Assembly: GCA_965242605.1 (NCBI GenBank)
Contig: CBDESS010000002.1
Location: 62,001-126,000 of the forward strand
Origin: JAAXHF01 sp965242605
GTDB lineage: Bacteria; Desulfobacterota; Binatia; Bin18
Direction: 5' to 3'
DNA length: 64,000 bases
Shown: one piece after another, positions 44,619 to 53,236 of the stretch
Position numbering within the stretch: the stretch's first letter is position 1
Layout of the letters: every line of letters begins with the position of its first letter
Made by a program: the position numbers and the translations under genes
Notes under the pieces: generated by a model
Databases searched by the model: none
Seen by the model: only the letters and a program-made list of their open reading frames with translations
Told to the model about the DNA's origin: nothing

Positions 44619-45131
44619 CTACTTTCCGTCGCCCGACGTTTTTTTCTTCTGCCCTCCGACCGGAAACTCATAATCGACCTGTGCTTTGGCTATTGCCTGC
44701 CAGGGAATATGGACCACGCCAAGAGTCCTGTCCTCAATACTGATCTGACGCTCATCCGTTTCTCTCAGCAGTCCGCGAAATGTTCGTTGCCCGTGCCGGG
44801 CGCTTTTTGTCTGGAGCCGAATTCGCTGGCCGAGATAGCGGGTATAGTGGCTCGGACGGATCAGCGGACGGTTAATGCCGGGCGAAGATACTTCCAGCGT
44901 ATAGCGTTGGGGGATGAGGTCGTGGGCGTCAAGCACATCGCTCAGTTCCCGGTGGATCTGCGTCAGGTTATCAAGCGGGACGCCGCCTTCTCGATCGAGG
45001 GTAATCCGTACTATCCCTTGTCCGGCTTCTGACCGAAAGACAAGCTCCCAGATTTCACAGCCCGCCGCTTCTACTACTCCGGCCGCGATACGCCCAACCT
45101 GTCGGATAATATCCTGGTCTTCGGACTGCAT
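44619..45131 (-). CDS. rimP: Ribosome maturation factor RimP
   Basis: About 170 residues from ATG 45131; a GTG ten codons upstream (45161 region) with AGGAG nearby is an alternative start. IAAGVVEAAGCEIWELVFRSEAGQGIVRITLDREGGV, DLIPQRYTLEVSSPGINRPL and HYTRYLGQRIRLQTK are family motifs. It heads the rimP-nusA-infB operon. The 113 bp before it hold no gene and may contain the operon promoter. Confidence 0.93.
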   Translation of the reverse strand: MQSEDQDIIRQVGRIAAGVVEAAGCEIWELVFRSEAGQGIVRITLDREGGVPLDNLTQIHRELSDVLDAHDLIPQRYTLEVSSPGINRPLIRPSHYTRYLGQRIRLQTKSARHGQRTFRGLLRETDERQISIEDRTLGVVHIPWQAIAKAQVDYEFPVGGQKKKTSGDGK

Positions 45132-45244
45132 CTCCAGAAAAAGTGGGTACCGGCCCACTTCTCCTCTACCCCCACCCACCGACACACTAGACGATCTGGG
45201 GCCGGTGATCAAGAGCCGAGGAACACATGACCAGAAGGCGCTCT

Positions 45245-45733
45245 TCACCCGTCAAGATCGTCGTTGCTGCGTTCGTGCAGCGTGGTCAACTCAATGATTT
45301 CGTACAGGCGTTTGCCCTGGGGGGTCTGGACCTCTGCCTCGTCATCAACCGATTTATGCAGCAGCGCCTGGCCAATCGGTGAATGGAGAGAGATCTTCCC
45401 GCCGGCAGGATCGACTTCCTCGGGGAAGACAATTCGGTATTCAACGATCTCTCCGCTGTCGATGTTTTCAAGTTTGACCCGGCTGCCATACGCGACTACG
45501 TCTTTTGGGATGCTTGATACATCGTACAGGGACAACTGGCTTATCCGCTCTTCATACTGCGCAATGCGTGCCCGGACGAAATCTTGCCGGGCGCGGGTTG
45601 CCTCATACTCGGCGTTTTCACTCAGATCACCGTGGGCTGCCGCCTCCTGGAGATCTTTTGGAATTTTCACATTCAACTCGTGGTAGAGTTCTTCAAGCTC
45701 TTGTCTGAGCCGTTTGGTAACAGGTAGTTCCAT
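45245..45733 (-). CDS. greA: Transcription elongation factor GreA
   Basis: 162 residues from the ATG at 45733 (CAGGAG upstream). LPVTKRLRQELEELYHELN, the coiled-coil tip region AAAHGDLSENAEYEATRARQDF with the acidic residues needed for cleavage stimulation, and the FKBP-like domain (VAYGSRVKLENIDSGEIVEYRIVFPEEVDP, SPIGQALLHKSVDDEAEVQTP). It rescues backtracked RNA polymerase. A strong hairpin lies upstream. Confidence 0.96.
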   Translation of the reverse strand: MELPVTKRLRQELEELYHELNVKIPKDLQEAAAHGDLSENAEYEATRARQDFVRARIAQYEERISQLSLYDVSSIPKDVVAYGSRVKLENIDSGEIVEYRIVFPEEVDPAGGKISLHSPIGQALLHKSVDDEAEVQTPQGKRLYEIIELTTLHERSNDDLDG

Positions 45734-45773
45734 GCGGTGTGCTCCTGCAGTGGGACGATATGACACACAAGCA

Positions 45774-45805
45774 GCAGGGGGTTGTCGCAAAAACCAACCC
45801 CCTGC
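45774..45805 (-). terminator. Strong hairpin between thiolase and greA
   Basis: Perfect 10-bp stem CAGGGGGTTG / CAACCCCCTG, extendable by one GC pair, with a 10-base loop. On the reverse strand it follows the thiolase stop by 16 bp and precedes greA. A weak T-containing tract (GCTTGTGTGT) follows, so it may terminate the thiolase transcript or act in the greA leader. Confidence 0.5.
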
Positions 45806-45820
45806 CGGAAACAGGAAAGA

Positions 45821-46957
45821 TTAGGCGGTGAGAATATGGACCGTGCAGGCCGAACCGAGGCCAATAACGTGGGCGAGGCCGGCTTTGGCCCCTTCGACCT
45901 GCCGTGCTCCGCCGTTGCCGCGCAGCTGGTTGGTCAGCTCATAGATATTGGCCACGCCGGTCGCGCCGAGCGGATGGCCTTTTGACAGCAGCCCGCCGCT
46001 GACGTTGACCGGAATTTTTCCGCCCAGCGCGGTCTCTCCTTGGTCGATAAGCTCGCCGGCCCCGCCCTCGTCACACAGACCGAGGTTTTCATAGTGCAGC
46101 AGCTCGGCGGTGGCAAAGCAGTCGTGCAACTCGACCACATCAAGGTCTTGGGGACCGAAGCCGGCTTTTTCGTAAGCCTGTTTGGCCGCATTTTGTGTCA
46201 GGGTATTGACATCGGGCATGGTCAGGTCGCGCTCGGTATACGGATCGGACGTCAAAACCGAAGCCGCTACCTTGATGGGTTTGTTGGTAAACTGTTTCGT
46301 CTTTTCTTCAGAGACGAGGATAGCCGCTGCCGCCCCGTCGCCGGTCGGACAGCACATGTACAAGGTGTTCGGATAGGCGACCATCCGGGCTTTCATCACG
46401 TCGGCCAGAGAGACCTCAACCTGGTACTGGGACAGAGGGTTATGCACCGAGTGCTTATGGTTTTTGACCGAAATCTTGGCAAACTGTTCAGCCGTGGTGC
46501 CATACTTGCGCATGTGTTCAACCCCGGCTTGGCCAAACACCGCCGGCATCAGACCACTGCCCAAGACCCCTTCAACACTCTCGCCGCCGCTGCGCGCACC
46601 GCCGCCCAGCAGGCCCATTTTTCCCATCTGCTCAACGCCGACCGCCATTGTCACGTCATACATGCCGGACGCCACGCCGACATAGGCTTCGCGGAACGCG
46701 GTGGAGCCGGTCGCGCATGCGTTAGAGACGTTAAAGACAGGAATGCCAGTCTGCCCGATCTGTTGCAGAATCTTCTGGCCGTTCATCGCGTTGGCCTGAA
46801 ACAGATTGCCACACACGAACATCTCAATATCCTTAATGGACATGCCGGCATCTTTGAGGGCACCGAGGGCGGCTTCGCCGCCGAGCTGCGACACATCCTT
46901 GTCTGGATAGCGGCCAAACTTGATCATACCTACGCCGAGTACATATGCGTCTCTCAT
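45821..46957 (-). CDS. Thiolase (acetyl-CoA acetyltransferase, SCP-x-like subfamily)
   Basis: 378 residues from the ATG at 46957 (GGGAGGC upstream). VFNVSNACATGSTAFREA contains the nucleophilic Cys81; VVELHDCFATAELLHYENLGL and GGLLSKGHPLGATGVANIYELT carry the His/Cys active-site motifs. This subfamily thiolyses or condenses acyl-CoAs and usually works with a DUF35 OB-fold partner, encoded here just upstream (start 47481, stop 62 bp before this ATG). Confidence 0.94.
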   Translation of the reverse strand: MRDAYVLGVGMIKFGRYPDKDVSQLGGEAALGALKDAGMSIKDIEMFVCGNLFQANAMNGQKILQQIGQTGIPVFNVSNACATGSTAFREAYVGVASGMYDVTMAVGVEQMGKMGLLGGGARSGGESVEGVLGSGLMPAVFGQAGVEHMRKYGTTAEQFAKISVKNHKHSVHNPLSQYQVEVSLADVMKARMVAYPNTLYMCCPTGDGAAAAILVSEEKTKQFTNKPIKVAASVLTSDPYTERDLTMPDVNTLTQNAAKQAYEKAGFGPQDLDVVELHDCFATAELLHYENLGLCDEGGAGELIDQGETALGGKIPVNVSGGLLSKGHPLGATGVANIYELTNQLRGNGGARQVEGAKAGLAHVIGLGSACTVHILTA

Positions 46958-47019
46958 GGTTTTGCCTCCCTTTCTGTGGCTCTGTGGCGTGGTGGTTCGG
47001 TTCCCCCGAGAACCACCGC

Positions 47020-47481
47020 TCAATTCTGACTGGGCTTAAAGAAAAAAGCAACGATGTCAATGGTTTCTTCTTCGCCCTGGGCATTGTTCCCTTTGCGCTC
47101 ACGCACCTTGCGGGTCACCAGCTCAACTGGCATGCCAAACTTCAGCTTGGCCGGGTCGGGCTCCACATCAACCAGATTGCAGCGCACACTGACCCCCTCG
47201 GGCAGGTCCACAATGGCAGATACATACGGAACCGCAACGCCAGGGACCGACTGATGGACGATGGAGTAGACATACAGGCTGCCACGGTCGCTGAGTTTGA
47301 CCTCGGTGAGCGGCTCTGTGGCCGTACACTTACTACAGCCCACCCGGCCGGCACCGATAAAGTGCGCACCACACGCCGGGCAGCGGTAGCCGACCAGATA
47401 GGGCTGCTCATCCGGGGAGGTCGGCAAGCGCAGCATGGGGGCGATTGCCCGTTGTTTATTGCCTGTTTCCTCTGCCGCCAT
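47020..47481 (-). CDS. Zn-ribbon/OB-fold (DUF35) partner of thiolase
   Basis: 153 residues. A rubredoxin-like zinc ribbon CPACG...CSKC (residues 34-52) precedes an OB-fold with GSLYVYSIVHQSVPGVAVPYVSAIVDLPEGV. DUF35 proteins bind the thiolase and channel acyl-CoA. The C-terminus has a Lys/Glu-rich stretch. Translation begins at 47481 with GGAGG close upstream. Confidence 0.93.
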   Translation of the reverse strand: MAAEETGNKQRAIAPMLRLPTSPDEQPYLVGYRCPACGAHFIGAGRVGCSKCTATEPLTEVKLSDRGSLYVYSIVHQSVPGVAVPYVSAIVDLPEGVSVRCNLVDVEPDPAKLKFGMPVELVTRKVRERKGNNAQGEEETIDIVAFFFKPSQN

Positions 47482-47584
47482 AAGCCCTCCTTCCGCTAAT
47501 CTTGCACTCTCCTGCGTACAGGACCAGGCCTTCCGCGGCCACCCATACCTGAGCGCAGCCCTGAAAACAAGCCCTGGCCCGGGA

Positions 47585-47613
47585 TTGCGCCCCCGAGTCG
47601 CAGGCAGTATACA
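47585..47613 (+). promoter_or_regulatory. Candidate sigma-70 promoter for comF
   Basis: TTGCGC and TATACA are separated by exactly 17 bp in the divergent gap between the DUF35 gene and comF. The predicted transcription start near 47620 would fall almost on the comF ATG at 47622, which has no ribosome site, suggesting a leaderless mRNA. This is based on motif matching only. Confidence 0.35.
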
Positions 47614-47621
47614 CCCCAGCG

Positions 47622-48362
47622 ATGAGGGCGCACGACCTCTGGCGGTGCATCAGATGTGCCGTCGTCCCATTTCTCTACCCCCAACGCTGTCTTGGCTGTG
47701 AGACGATTCTTGCCGCCGAACAGGTGTTCTGCCTGGCCTGTCAGCCGGCGGTCAAGCCGGTTGTCGCCCCGCTGTGTCAGCGCTGCGGCCGGCCCTCTCC
47801 GGCCGGCCCGCTGCCGGTCTGTCCTCGCTGTTTTCGGCGGGAACCCGCCTTTCGCCGGGCGTGGGCGTGGGCCTACTACGACAGTCCGGGAAAAAGCGCG
47901 CAACCGCTCAGCCGGGCTATCCAGCGTTTCAAATACCAGCGCCGGCTGGATAGCGGAGTGGCCCTGGCCGGCCTGGCCGCCGAGCATTGCGGCCTGACCG
48001 GCGGGGACTACGGCTGCATTCTGCCCGTCCCGCTCCACATCAGCCGTTTGCGCTGGCGGGGTTTCAACCAGTCCCTCATACTGGCCTGGGCAATTGGCCG
48101 GCGGCACAACATTGCCGTAGACCCCTGGGTGTTGCAGCGCATCAAGCCGACCCCGCCCCAAGCCCGGCTCACAGAGCATGAGCGCCGGACCAACGTGAAA
48201 GGCGCTTTTGCCGTATCCGAGCCGGACCGGTTTGCCGGCAAAGCCCTGCTCCTTGTTGACGATGTACAGACCTCCGGAGCAACCGTTGAAGAGTGCGCCC
48301 GGACCCTGTATCAGGGGGGAGCGCGAGCCGTTGATGTGTTCACCCTGGCCCGGGCGGTGTAG
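47622..48362 (+). CDS. comF: ComF-family phosphoribosyltransferase-like protein
   Basis: 246 residues. N-terminal zinc finger cysteines (RCLGCETILAAEQVFCLAC, CQRCGRPS, CPRCF), IQRFKYQRRLDSG, ILPVPLHISRLRWRGFNQSLILA and the PRPP-binding-type LLLVDDVQTSGATVEECA. The family supports DNA uptake in competent bacteria and DNA repair. No other competence gene is present here. Confidence 0.93.
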   Translation: MRAHDLWRCIRCAVVPFLYPQRCLGCETILAAEQVFCLACQPAVKPVVAPLCQRCGRPSPAGPLPVCPRCFRREPAFRRAWAWAYYDSPGKSAQPLSRAIQRFKYQRRLDSGVALAGLAAEHCGLTGGDYGCILPVPLHISRLRWRGFNQSLILAWAIGRRHNIAVDPWVLQRIKPTPPQARLTEHERRTNVKGAFAVSEPDRFAGKALLLVDDVQTSGATVEECARTLYQGGARAVDVFTLARAV

Positions 48363-48379
48363 CGCTGGATGAGGGCTGT

Positions 48380-49048
48380 ATGCGTACCGCACAGACCCCC
48401 GTGCCGCTGGGCGTGCTCATTTCAGGCAGTGGCACAAATCTGCAAGCGATTCTTGACGCCATCGCCATCGGCCAGCTCCCGGCCGAGATGCGGCTAGTGG
48501 TGAGCAACCGGCGCGACGCCTACGGCCTGACCCGGGCAGCGCGGCGCGGCCTCCCCACCGCGCTGCTGCCCCACCGCGACTTCTCATCGCGCCGGGCGTT
48601 TGAGACCGCGCTGATCGCAGCCCTGCGTGAGCGAGGGGTTGAGCTGGTTGTGCTGGCCGGTTTTCTACGCCTGCTCTCGCCCGTCTTTCTTCAGGCTTTT
48701 CCCCAGCGCATCATGAATATCCATCCCAGCCTGCTGCCGGCCTTTCCCGGCCTGCACGCCCAGCGGCAAGCCCTGGAGCGCGGGGTCAGGATTACCGGCG
48801 CGACCGTCCACTTTGTGGACACCGAGATGGACCACGGCCCAATTATCAGCCAAGCCGCGGTCCCGGTCTATGCCGACGACACCGAAGCCAGCCTGAGCGC
48901 CCGCATCCTGGCCCAAGAGCACCGCCTCTACCCGCAGGCGATCCGCCTCTATGCCGAAGGCCGCCTGGAAGTCCGGGGCCGCAGCGTCCTCGTCCATGAC
49001 GAAGTGCGCCGGCCGGACAGGCCGCTGAGCGCGCCCGAGCTGACATGA
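48380..49048 (+). CDS. purN: Phosphoribosylglycinamide formyltransferase
   Basis: 222 residues. LGVLISGSGTNLQAILDAI, VVSNRRDAYGL, VVLAGFLRLLSPVFLQAFPQRIMNIHPSLLPAFPGLHA (catalytic Asn-His) and VHFVDTEMDHGPIISQAAV (catalytic Asp). It uses 10-formyl-THF for purine synthesis. The stop overlaps the RNase HIII start by 4 bp. Confidence 0.97.
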   Translation: MRTAQTPVPLGVLISGSGTNLQAILDAIAIGQLPAEMRLVVSNRRDAYGLTRAARRGLPTALLPHRDFSSRRAFETALIAALRERGVELVVLAGFLRLLSPVFLQAFPQRIMNIHPSLLPAFPGLHAQRQALERGVRITGATVHFVDTEMDHGPIISQAAVPVYADDTEASLSARILAQEHRLYPQAIRLYAEGRLEVRGRSVLVHDEVRRPDRPLSAPELT

Positions 49049-49681
49049 CAAGCGCGCTCGGACAGGTCGGCATTGACGAGTCGGGCAAAGGCGACTACTT
49101 CGGCCCGCTGGTCATCGCCGGCGTCCATGTCCCGCCCGAGCTGGAAGGGTCGCTCCGGGAGGCCGGCGTCCGTGACAGCAAGACCCTCTCCGACGCCAGA
49201 GCGGCCGTCCTCTCCGGGACGGTCCGGCGCGCCTGTCCACATACCGTCGTGGCAATCGGGCCTGAGCACTACAACCGCCTGTACGCCTCATTCAAAAATC
49301 TGAACAAACTCCTGGCCTGGGGCCACGCCCGAGCCATCGAGAACCTGCTCGCAGAGGTCGCGTGCGAGCGGGTGGTTGCCGACCAGTTCGGCGACGAGCG
49401 CTTTCTTGCCAACGCCCTGATGCAAAAGGGGCGGCGCGTCACCCTTATCCAGCAAACCCCGTGCCGAAACCGAGACCGCGGTGGCCGCGGCGTCCATAGT
49501 CGCCAGGGCTGAGTTTCTGTACCGCTTGCAGGCCCTAGGCGGCCGCTACGGCCTGCCCTTGCCCAAAGGGGCCGGCGCGGTCATCGCCGCCGGCAAAGCC
49601 TTCGTTCGCCAGCACGGCCCCCACGCCCTCGGCCAAGTGGCCAAGCTGCACTTCCGCACAACCCACCAGATACTGCGTTGA
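49045..49681 (+). CDS. rnhC: Ribonuclease HIII-type protein lacking the N-terminal domain, one frameshift as read
   Basis: The frame opens GQVGIDESGKGDYFGPLVIAGVHV, the RNase HIII signature (HII has DEVGRG). RDSKTLSDA, FKNLNKLLAWGHARAIENLL and VVADQFGD follow. One extra C in the CCCC run at 49457-49460 breaks the frame; without it the protein continues AETETAVAAASIVARAEFLYRL to the stop at 49681, about 211 residues. Typical RNase HIII has about 300 residues with an N-terminal TBP-like substrate-binding domain, absent here. It removes ribonucleotides from RNA-DNA hybrids. Confidence 0.85.
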
Positions 49682-49712
49682 ATCACCGCGCGGATTCGGC
49701 TATCCCGACGGT

Positions 49713-50510
49713 ATGGCACACGCACCACACGCTTCCTTCGCCCGTCTGGTCGAGATTATGGCCACCCTGCGTGGCCCCGAGGGCTGCCCCTGGGACCGGG
49801 AGCAGACGCCCGACTCCCTCAAACCCTACCTGCTCGAAGAAACCTACGAAGTCCTCGAAGCCCTGGAAGACAAAAACTGGCCGGCGTTCAAGGAAGAACT
49901 CGGCGACCTGCTGCTCCAGATTGTGTTTCATGCCCAACTCATGGCCGAGTCCGGCACATTCACCATTGACGACGTGGCCGAGGCGATCAGCGATAAACTA
50001 GTCCGCCGCCATCCCCATGTCTTTGGCGATACCCAGGTCAAAGACGCCCGCGAGGTAGCCCGGAACTGGGTCAAGCTCAAAGAGCAGGAGAAAAAAGGCC
50101 ATGCCGACCAGTCGATTCTCGCCGGCGTACACAAGGCAGCCCCGGCCCTGATGCAGGCCCAGCGTTTTGGTGAAAAAGCGTCACGGGTGGGCTTTGACTG
50201 GACATCGGCCGCGGCGGTCTTTGAGAAAGTCCGGGAAGAAGTCGGCGAGCTGGCCGAGACCTTGCAGGACCCCGCTCCAGACCCCGACCGCCAGGAACAG
50301 GAGTTGGGCGATGTGCTGTTTGTCCTGACCAGCCTCGCCCGCCACCTGGGGTTGAACGCCGAGGCGGCCTTGCGCCGGGCCAGTATCCGCTTCAGTCGGC
50401 GCTTTCGGCATATCGAGGCCCAGCTCAGCGCCAACGCCGAAGACATCCACACCGCCCCGCTGGAACGCTTGGAAGAGCTGTGGCAGACGGCCAAGCAGAC
50501 GCTCGGGTAG
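49713..50510 (+). CDS. mazG: Nucleoside triphosphate pyrophosphohydrolase MazG
   Basis: 265 residues. FARLVEIMATLRGPEGCPWDREQTPDSLKPYLLEETYEVLEAL and FKEELGDLLLQIVFHAQL contain the metal-binding ExxE...ExxD residues; RRHPHVFGD and the second domain (VREEVGELAETLQ, EQELGDVLFVLTSLARHLG) are typical. It hydrolyses all NTPs and dNTPs. Confidence 0.96.
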   Translation: MAHAPHASFARLVEIMATLRGPEGCPWDREQTPDSLKPYLLEETYEVLEALEDKNWPAFKEELGDLLLQIVFHAQLMAESGTFTIDDVAEAISDKLVRRHPHVFGDTQVKDAREVARNWVKLKEQEKKGHADQSILAGVHKAAPALMQAQRFGEKASRVGFDWTSAAAVFEKVREEVGELAETLQDPAPDPDRQEQELGDVLFVLTSLARHLGLNAEAALRRASIRFSRRFRHIEAQLSANAEDIHTAPLERLEELWQTAKQTLG

Positions 50511-52193
50511 CAGGCCGGCCAGGGCTTTCAGGTCTGTTCTTCTCCCCCACCACATCAGCAGGCCAAAGCTCGTCACGCCAAGACCGATTGCCGCCATCAG
50601 CCAGGCCAGCCGGCCCAGCGTCGACAGCCCCGGGTCAAGCCCCTGAATCTGGCCGGCCAGCAGCCATACCGGGCCGGCCATGCCGGCCGCGGCCAGAAGA
50701 CTCCAGGCCAGCGAGGCCAGCCAAGCCGACCACGGCAGCCGCCGAGACACGGCGAGAGCCAGCAGCAGCATATTGAGGCGCATGGCCAAGGAGGAGGCCA
50801 GCCCCAGGCCGGCTAGGCCATAGTCGCCCAGGGCAACACAGGCGCTCAGGCCGGCAAAGAAATGGGCCAGGTCGGATGCGTCGGCGGGGACGCTGAGGCT
50901 GCCCATTAACACCAGATTGAAGCAAACTTGGGCCACCAGGGCCAGCCCAGCAGTCCAGACTGGCGTGCGGGTATCGCCCAGGGCGTAGAGGCACGCAACC
51001 AGCAGACGGCTGACGGCTATTTGGCCACAGTCCGACAGCGAAGGTCTGGAGTGCGCCGGCCGTGCGCATAAGCTGCTCGGCCTGGAACGCTCCCCAAAAG
51101 AAGAGGCTGGCGGTGATCGGAACGGCCAGCACAAGCAGCCCCAGCGTGGTCGGCACGACAACAACATTCGTGACCAGCAGGGCAAAACCGAGACTCTCCC
51201 CCAGCCCGATACGGTCGCCCCGCTGGGTCTGGCTGGCGAAGCTCGGTAGAGTGGCACTGGCCAGCGCGGCCACGCCGATGTCCTGGGGAAACTCGAACAG
51301 CCGACTGGCATACCAGAGTGCCGAGACACTCCCAACGCCGAGCAAAGACGCCAGCGCGGTATTCACCACGAGGCCGAGCTGATAGGCCGCGGTGCCGAAC
51401 ACGACCGGGATGAGCAAGCTGCTAACCCGCCTGACCGCCGGGTGACGCAGCCACCAGCGCGGGACTGAGAGCAGCCCCAAACGGCTGAGGGCCGGCAACT
51501 GCCAGGCGACCTGGAGCACGCCGCCGAGATGCTTGATACTTCGGTCAACTCGGCCGGAGTAGACACTGCCGGCAACTGCCAGGCGACCTGGAGCACGCCG
51601 CCGAGTGCCACACCGCAGGCCAAGCTGAAGACCGGCTCGGCCAGGACTCTCGACAGGCCTAAGGCACAGCCGATAATCGCGGTATTCAACAGCACCGGGG
51701 CGAAGGCCGGAGCGCTGAAATGCCGTTGCGCGTGTAACACGCCGGTCGCCAGGGCCAGGAGGCCAATGCAGAACAGATAGACAAAGGTCATCTCGGTCAG
51801 CGCGACCGTGAGGGCCAGCGCCTGCGGACCAAAGCCCGGCGCAAAAACGCGCACCAGGGGAGCGGCACACACCATTCCGACCCCGGTCAGCACCAGCAGA
51901 ACCCCGCTGGTGGCTCCGAGCAGGGCGCGCAGCATGTCTTGGGTGTCGGCCCGGGAGTGATGGACCATATACTCGGTCACGACCGGAATAATGGCGGCGT
52001 TGCTGGCCCCTTCTCTGACGAGGCGTCGTAGCAGATTGGGAATCCGAAAGGCGACAAAAAAGGCATCGGTGACCGCGCCAGCCCCGAACAGGCCGGCGAT
52101 CAGGATGTCTCGGAGCAGTCCCGTCACCCGGCTGAGCAGTGTCCAGACGCCAATTTGACCCGCCGCCTGGACTATCTTGCGCTCCTCGCTCAC
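50181..52193 (-). CDS. murJ: Lipid II flippase MurJ, disrupted as read (77-bp duplication plus frameshift)
   Basis: From a GTG at 52193 the protein starts SEERKIVQAAGQIGVWTLLSRVTGLLRDILIAGLFGAG, the MurJ N-terminus, with multiple membrane helices. A 77-bp partial tandem duplication (51529-51605) breaks the frame; the next frame resumes LSRLGLLSVPRWWLRHPAVRRV, FGTAAYQLGLVVNTALASLLG. An extra A near 51020-51022 breaks it again; the third frame continues IAVSRLLVACLYALGDTRTPVW. MurJ similarity ends near 50530; the remaining frame to 50181 lies antisense to mazG and is probably not native, hinting at another error at the 3' end. The gene is normally essential. Confidence 0.8.
51491..51605. repeat. 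38-bp direct repeat with 39-bp unique spacer inside murJ
   Basis: GCCGGCAACTGCCAGGCGAC and the following 18 bases occur at 51491-51528 and again, identical, at 51568-51605. The 39 bases between (51529-51567) match nothing in MurJ. Removing 77 bp restores the MurJ reading frame across the site. Confidence 0.9.
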
Positions 52194-52330
52194 CAGGACC
52201 GCTCCGCGAGTTGGGCGCGGCTTCTTATCATAAACCACGCCGGGGCCCCTCACCCGACCGCTGCTGACATTGCTCGCCGGCGTGGTCCATGATAGGGAAT
52301 GCCCAGTCTGTGTGGAAAGGAGAGTGCCCT

Positions 52331-52603
52331 GTGCCTTTTGCCGAGAAGAAACGATTTATCCAGAGCGAGGCCCGCCGAATCAGGAATCATGCCAGCAAGT
52401 CCCGGGTCAAGACCCTGATGAAGAGGGTCTCCAGCGCCCTTGAGACCGGTGATGCGGCTGCGACTGACCGCCATCTGCGCAAGGCCATCAGCGCGATTCA
52501 GAAAGCGAGCAGGAAGAGAGTGCTGCACCCCAATGCTGCCGCTCGGCGGATTGCCCAGCTCTCAAAAATGGTCCAACGGGGGTCTGCCGCTGCCAGGTCA
52601 TAG
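52331..52603 (+). CDS. rpsT: 30S ribosomal protein S20
   Basis: 90 residues from the GTG at 52331 with AAGGAG nine bases upstream. SEARRIRNHASKSRVKTLMKRVSSAL and KAISAIQKASRKRVLHPNAAARRIAQLSKMV are diagnostic. It is divergent from murJ, the common rpsT-murJ arrangement. Confidence 0.96.
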   Translation: MPFAEKKRFIQSEARRIRNHASKSRVKTLMKRVSSALETGDAAATDRHLRKAISAIQKASRKRVLHPNAAARRIAQLSKMVQRGSAAARS

Positions 52604-52616
52604 CCCGGGGGCGCGG

Positions 52617-53234
52617 CTAAAAATCTTCTCCCACCAGACGAGAATACGCCTCCTGAGCCGCCTTTTTGACGAGACGCTCCAGGGAAATCTGCCGTTGGGT
52701 TTCCGCAAACTGGCTGTCGGTAAAGCCCGACAGGTCTTGGGGGTCAAGCGTACCCTGGAGAAAATCCGGGCTTGTAGTCACGGCTACCTGAGGCACCGCG
52801 CTGGCCTCGTCAACGACCCGGATATTCTCGGCCTGCCACAGAACCTCGCCGCTCTTCCGGTGGGTCAGCTGCATGTCAAAGGCTATGGCGGCCTCGTATT
52901 CCAGGGTCTGGTCGCGGCGGTCAAATGTCTGCGCTCGGAAATAGATATCGGTCAGGCTGACATGCAGGATGCCCTCGCCACGGTCGGACACCCGGAGCCC
53001 GCCAGAGGTGCGAAATGCTCGCTCAAATGTCTCCTGGAGATCTTCTTCGATGCCAGCTTCCGGGGTGTGATTGGCAAACTCGGCAAAGCTGATGGTGGTG
53101 ATTCCCCGGGGCAGGCTGAGGACGCCCGCAAAACGATAGCCGCAGCCGACCGCCGGTACCTGTATCCCCAACATCGCGATCACAACCCAGGCCGCAGGCC
53201 GAGGCATTCTCCAGGTGTGGACTGTGGATTGCAT
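52617..53234 (-). CDS. lptE: LPS-assembly lipoprotein LptE
   Basis: 205 residues. A signal peptide ends in the lipobox-like PAVGC, with Cys31 as the lipidation site. CGYRFAG, PRGITTISFAEFANHTPEAGIEEDLQETFERAF and LTDIYFRAQTFDRRDQTLEYEAAIAFDMQL match LptE/RlpB. It plugs the LptD barrel that inserts lipopolysaccharide in the outer membrane. It follows leuS by 2 bp, as in many Gram-negatives. Confidence 0.88.
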   Translation of the reverse strand: MQSTVHTWRMPRPAAWVVIAMLGIQVPAVGCGYRFAGVLSLPRGITTISFAEFANHTPEAGIEEDLQETFERAFRTSGGLRVSDRGEGILHVSLTDIYFRAQTFDRRDQTLEYEAAIAFDMQLTHRKSGEVLWQAENIRVVDEASAVPQVAVTTSPDFLQGTLDPQDLSGFTDSQFAETQRQISLERLVKKAAQEAYSRLVGEDF

Positions 53235-53236
53235 CT

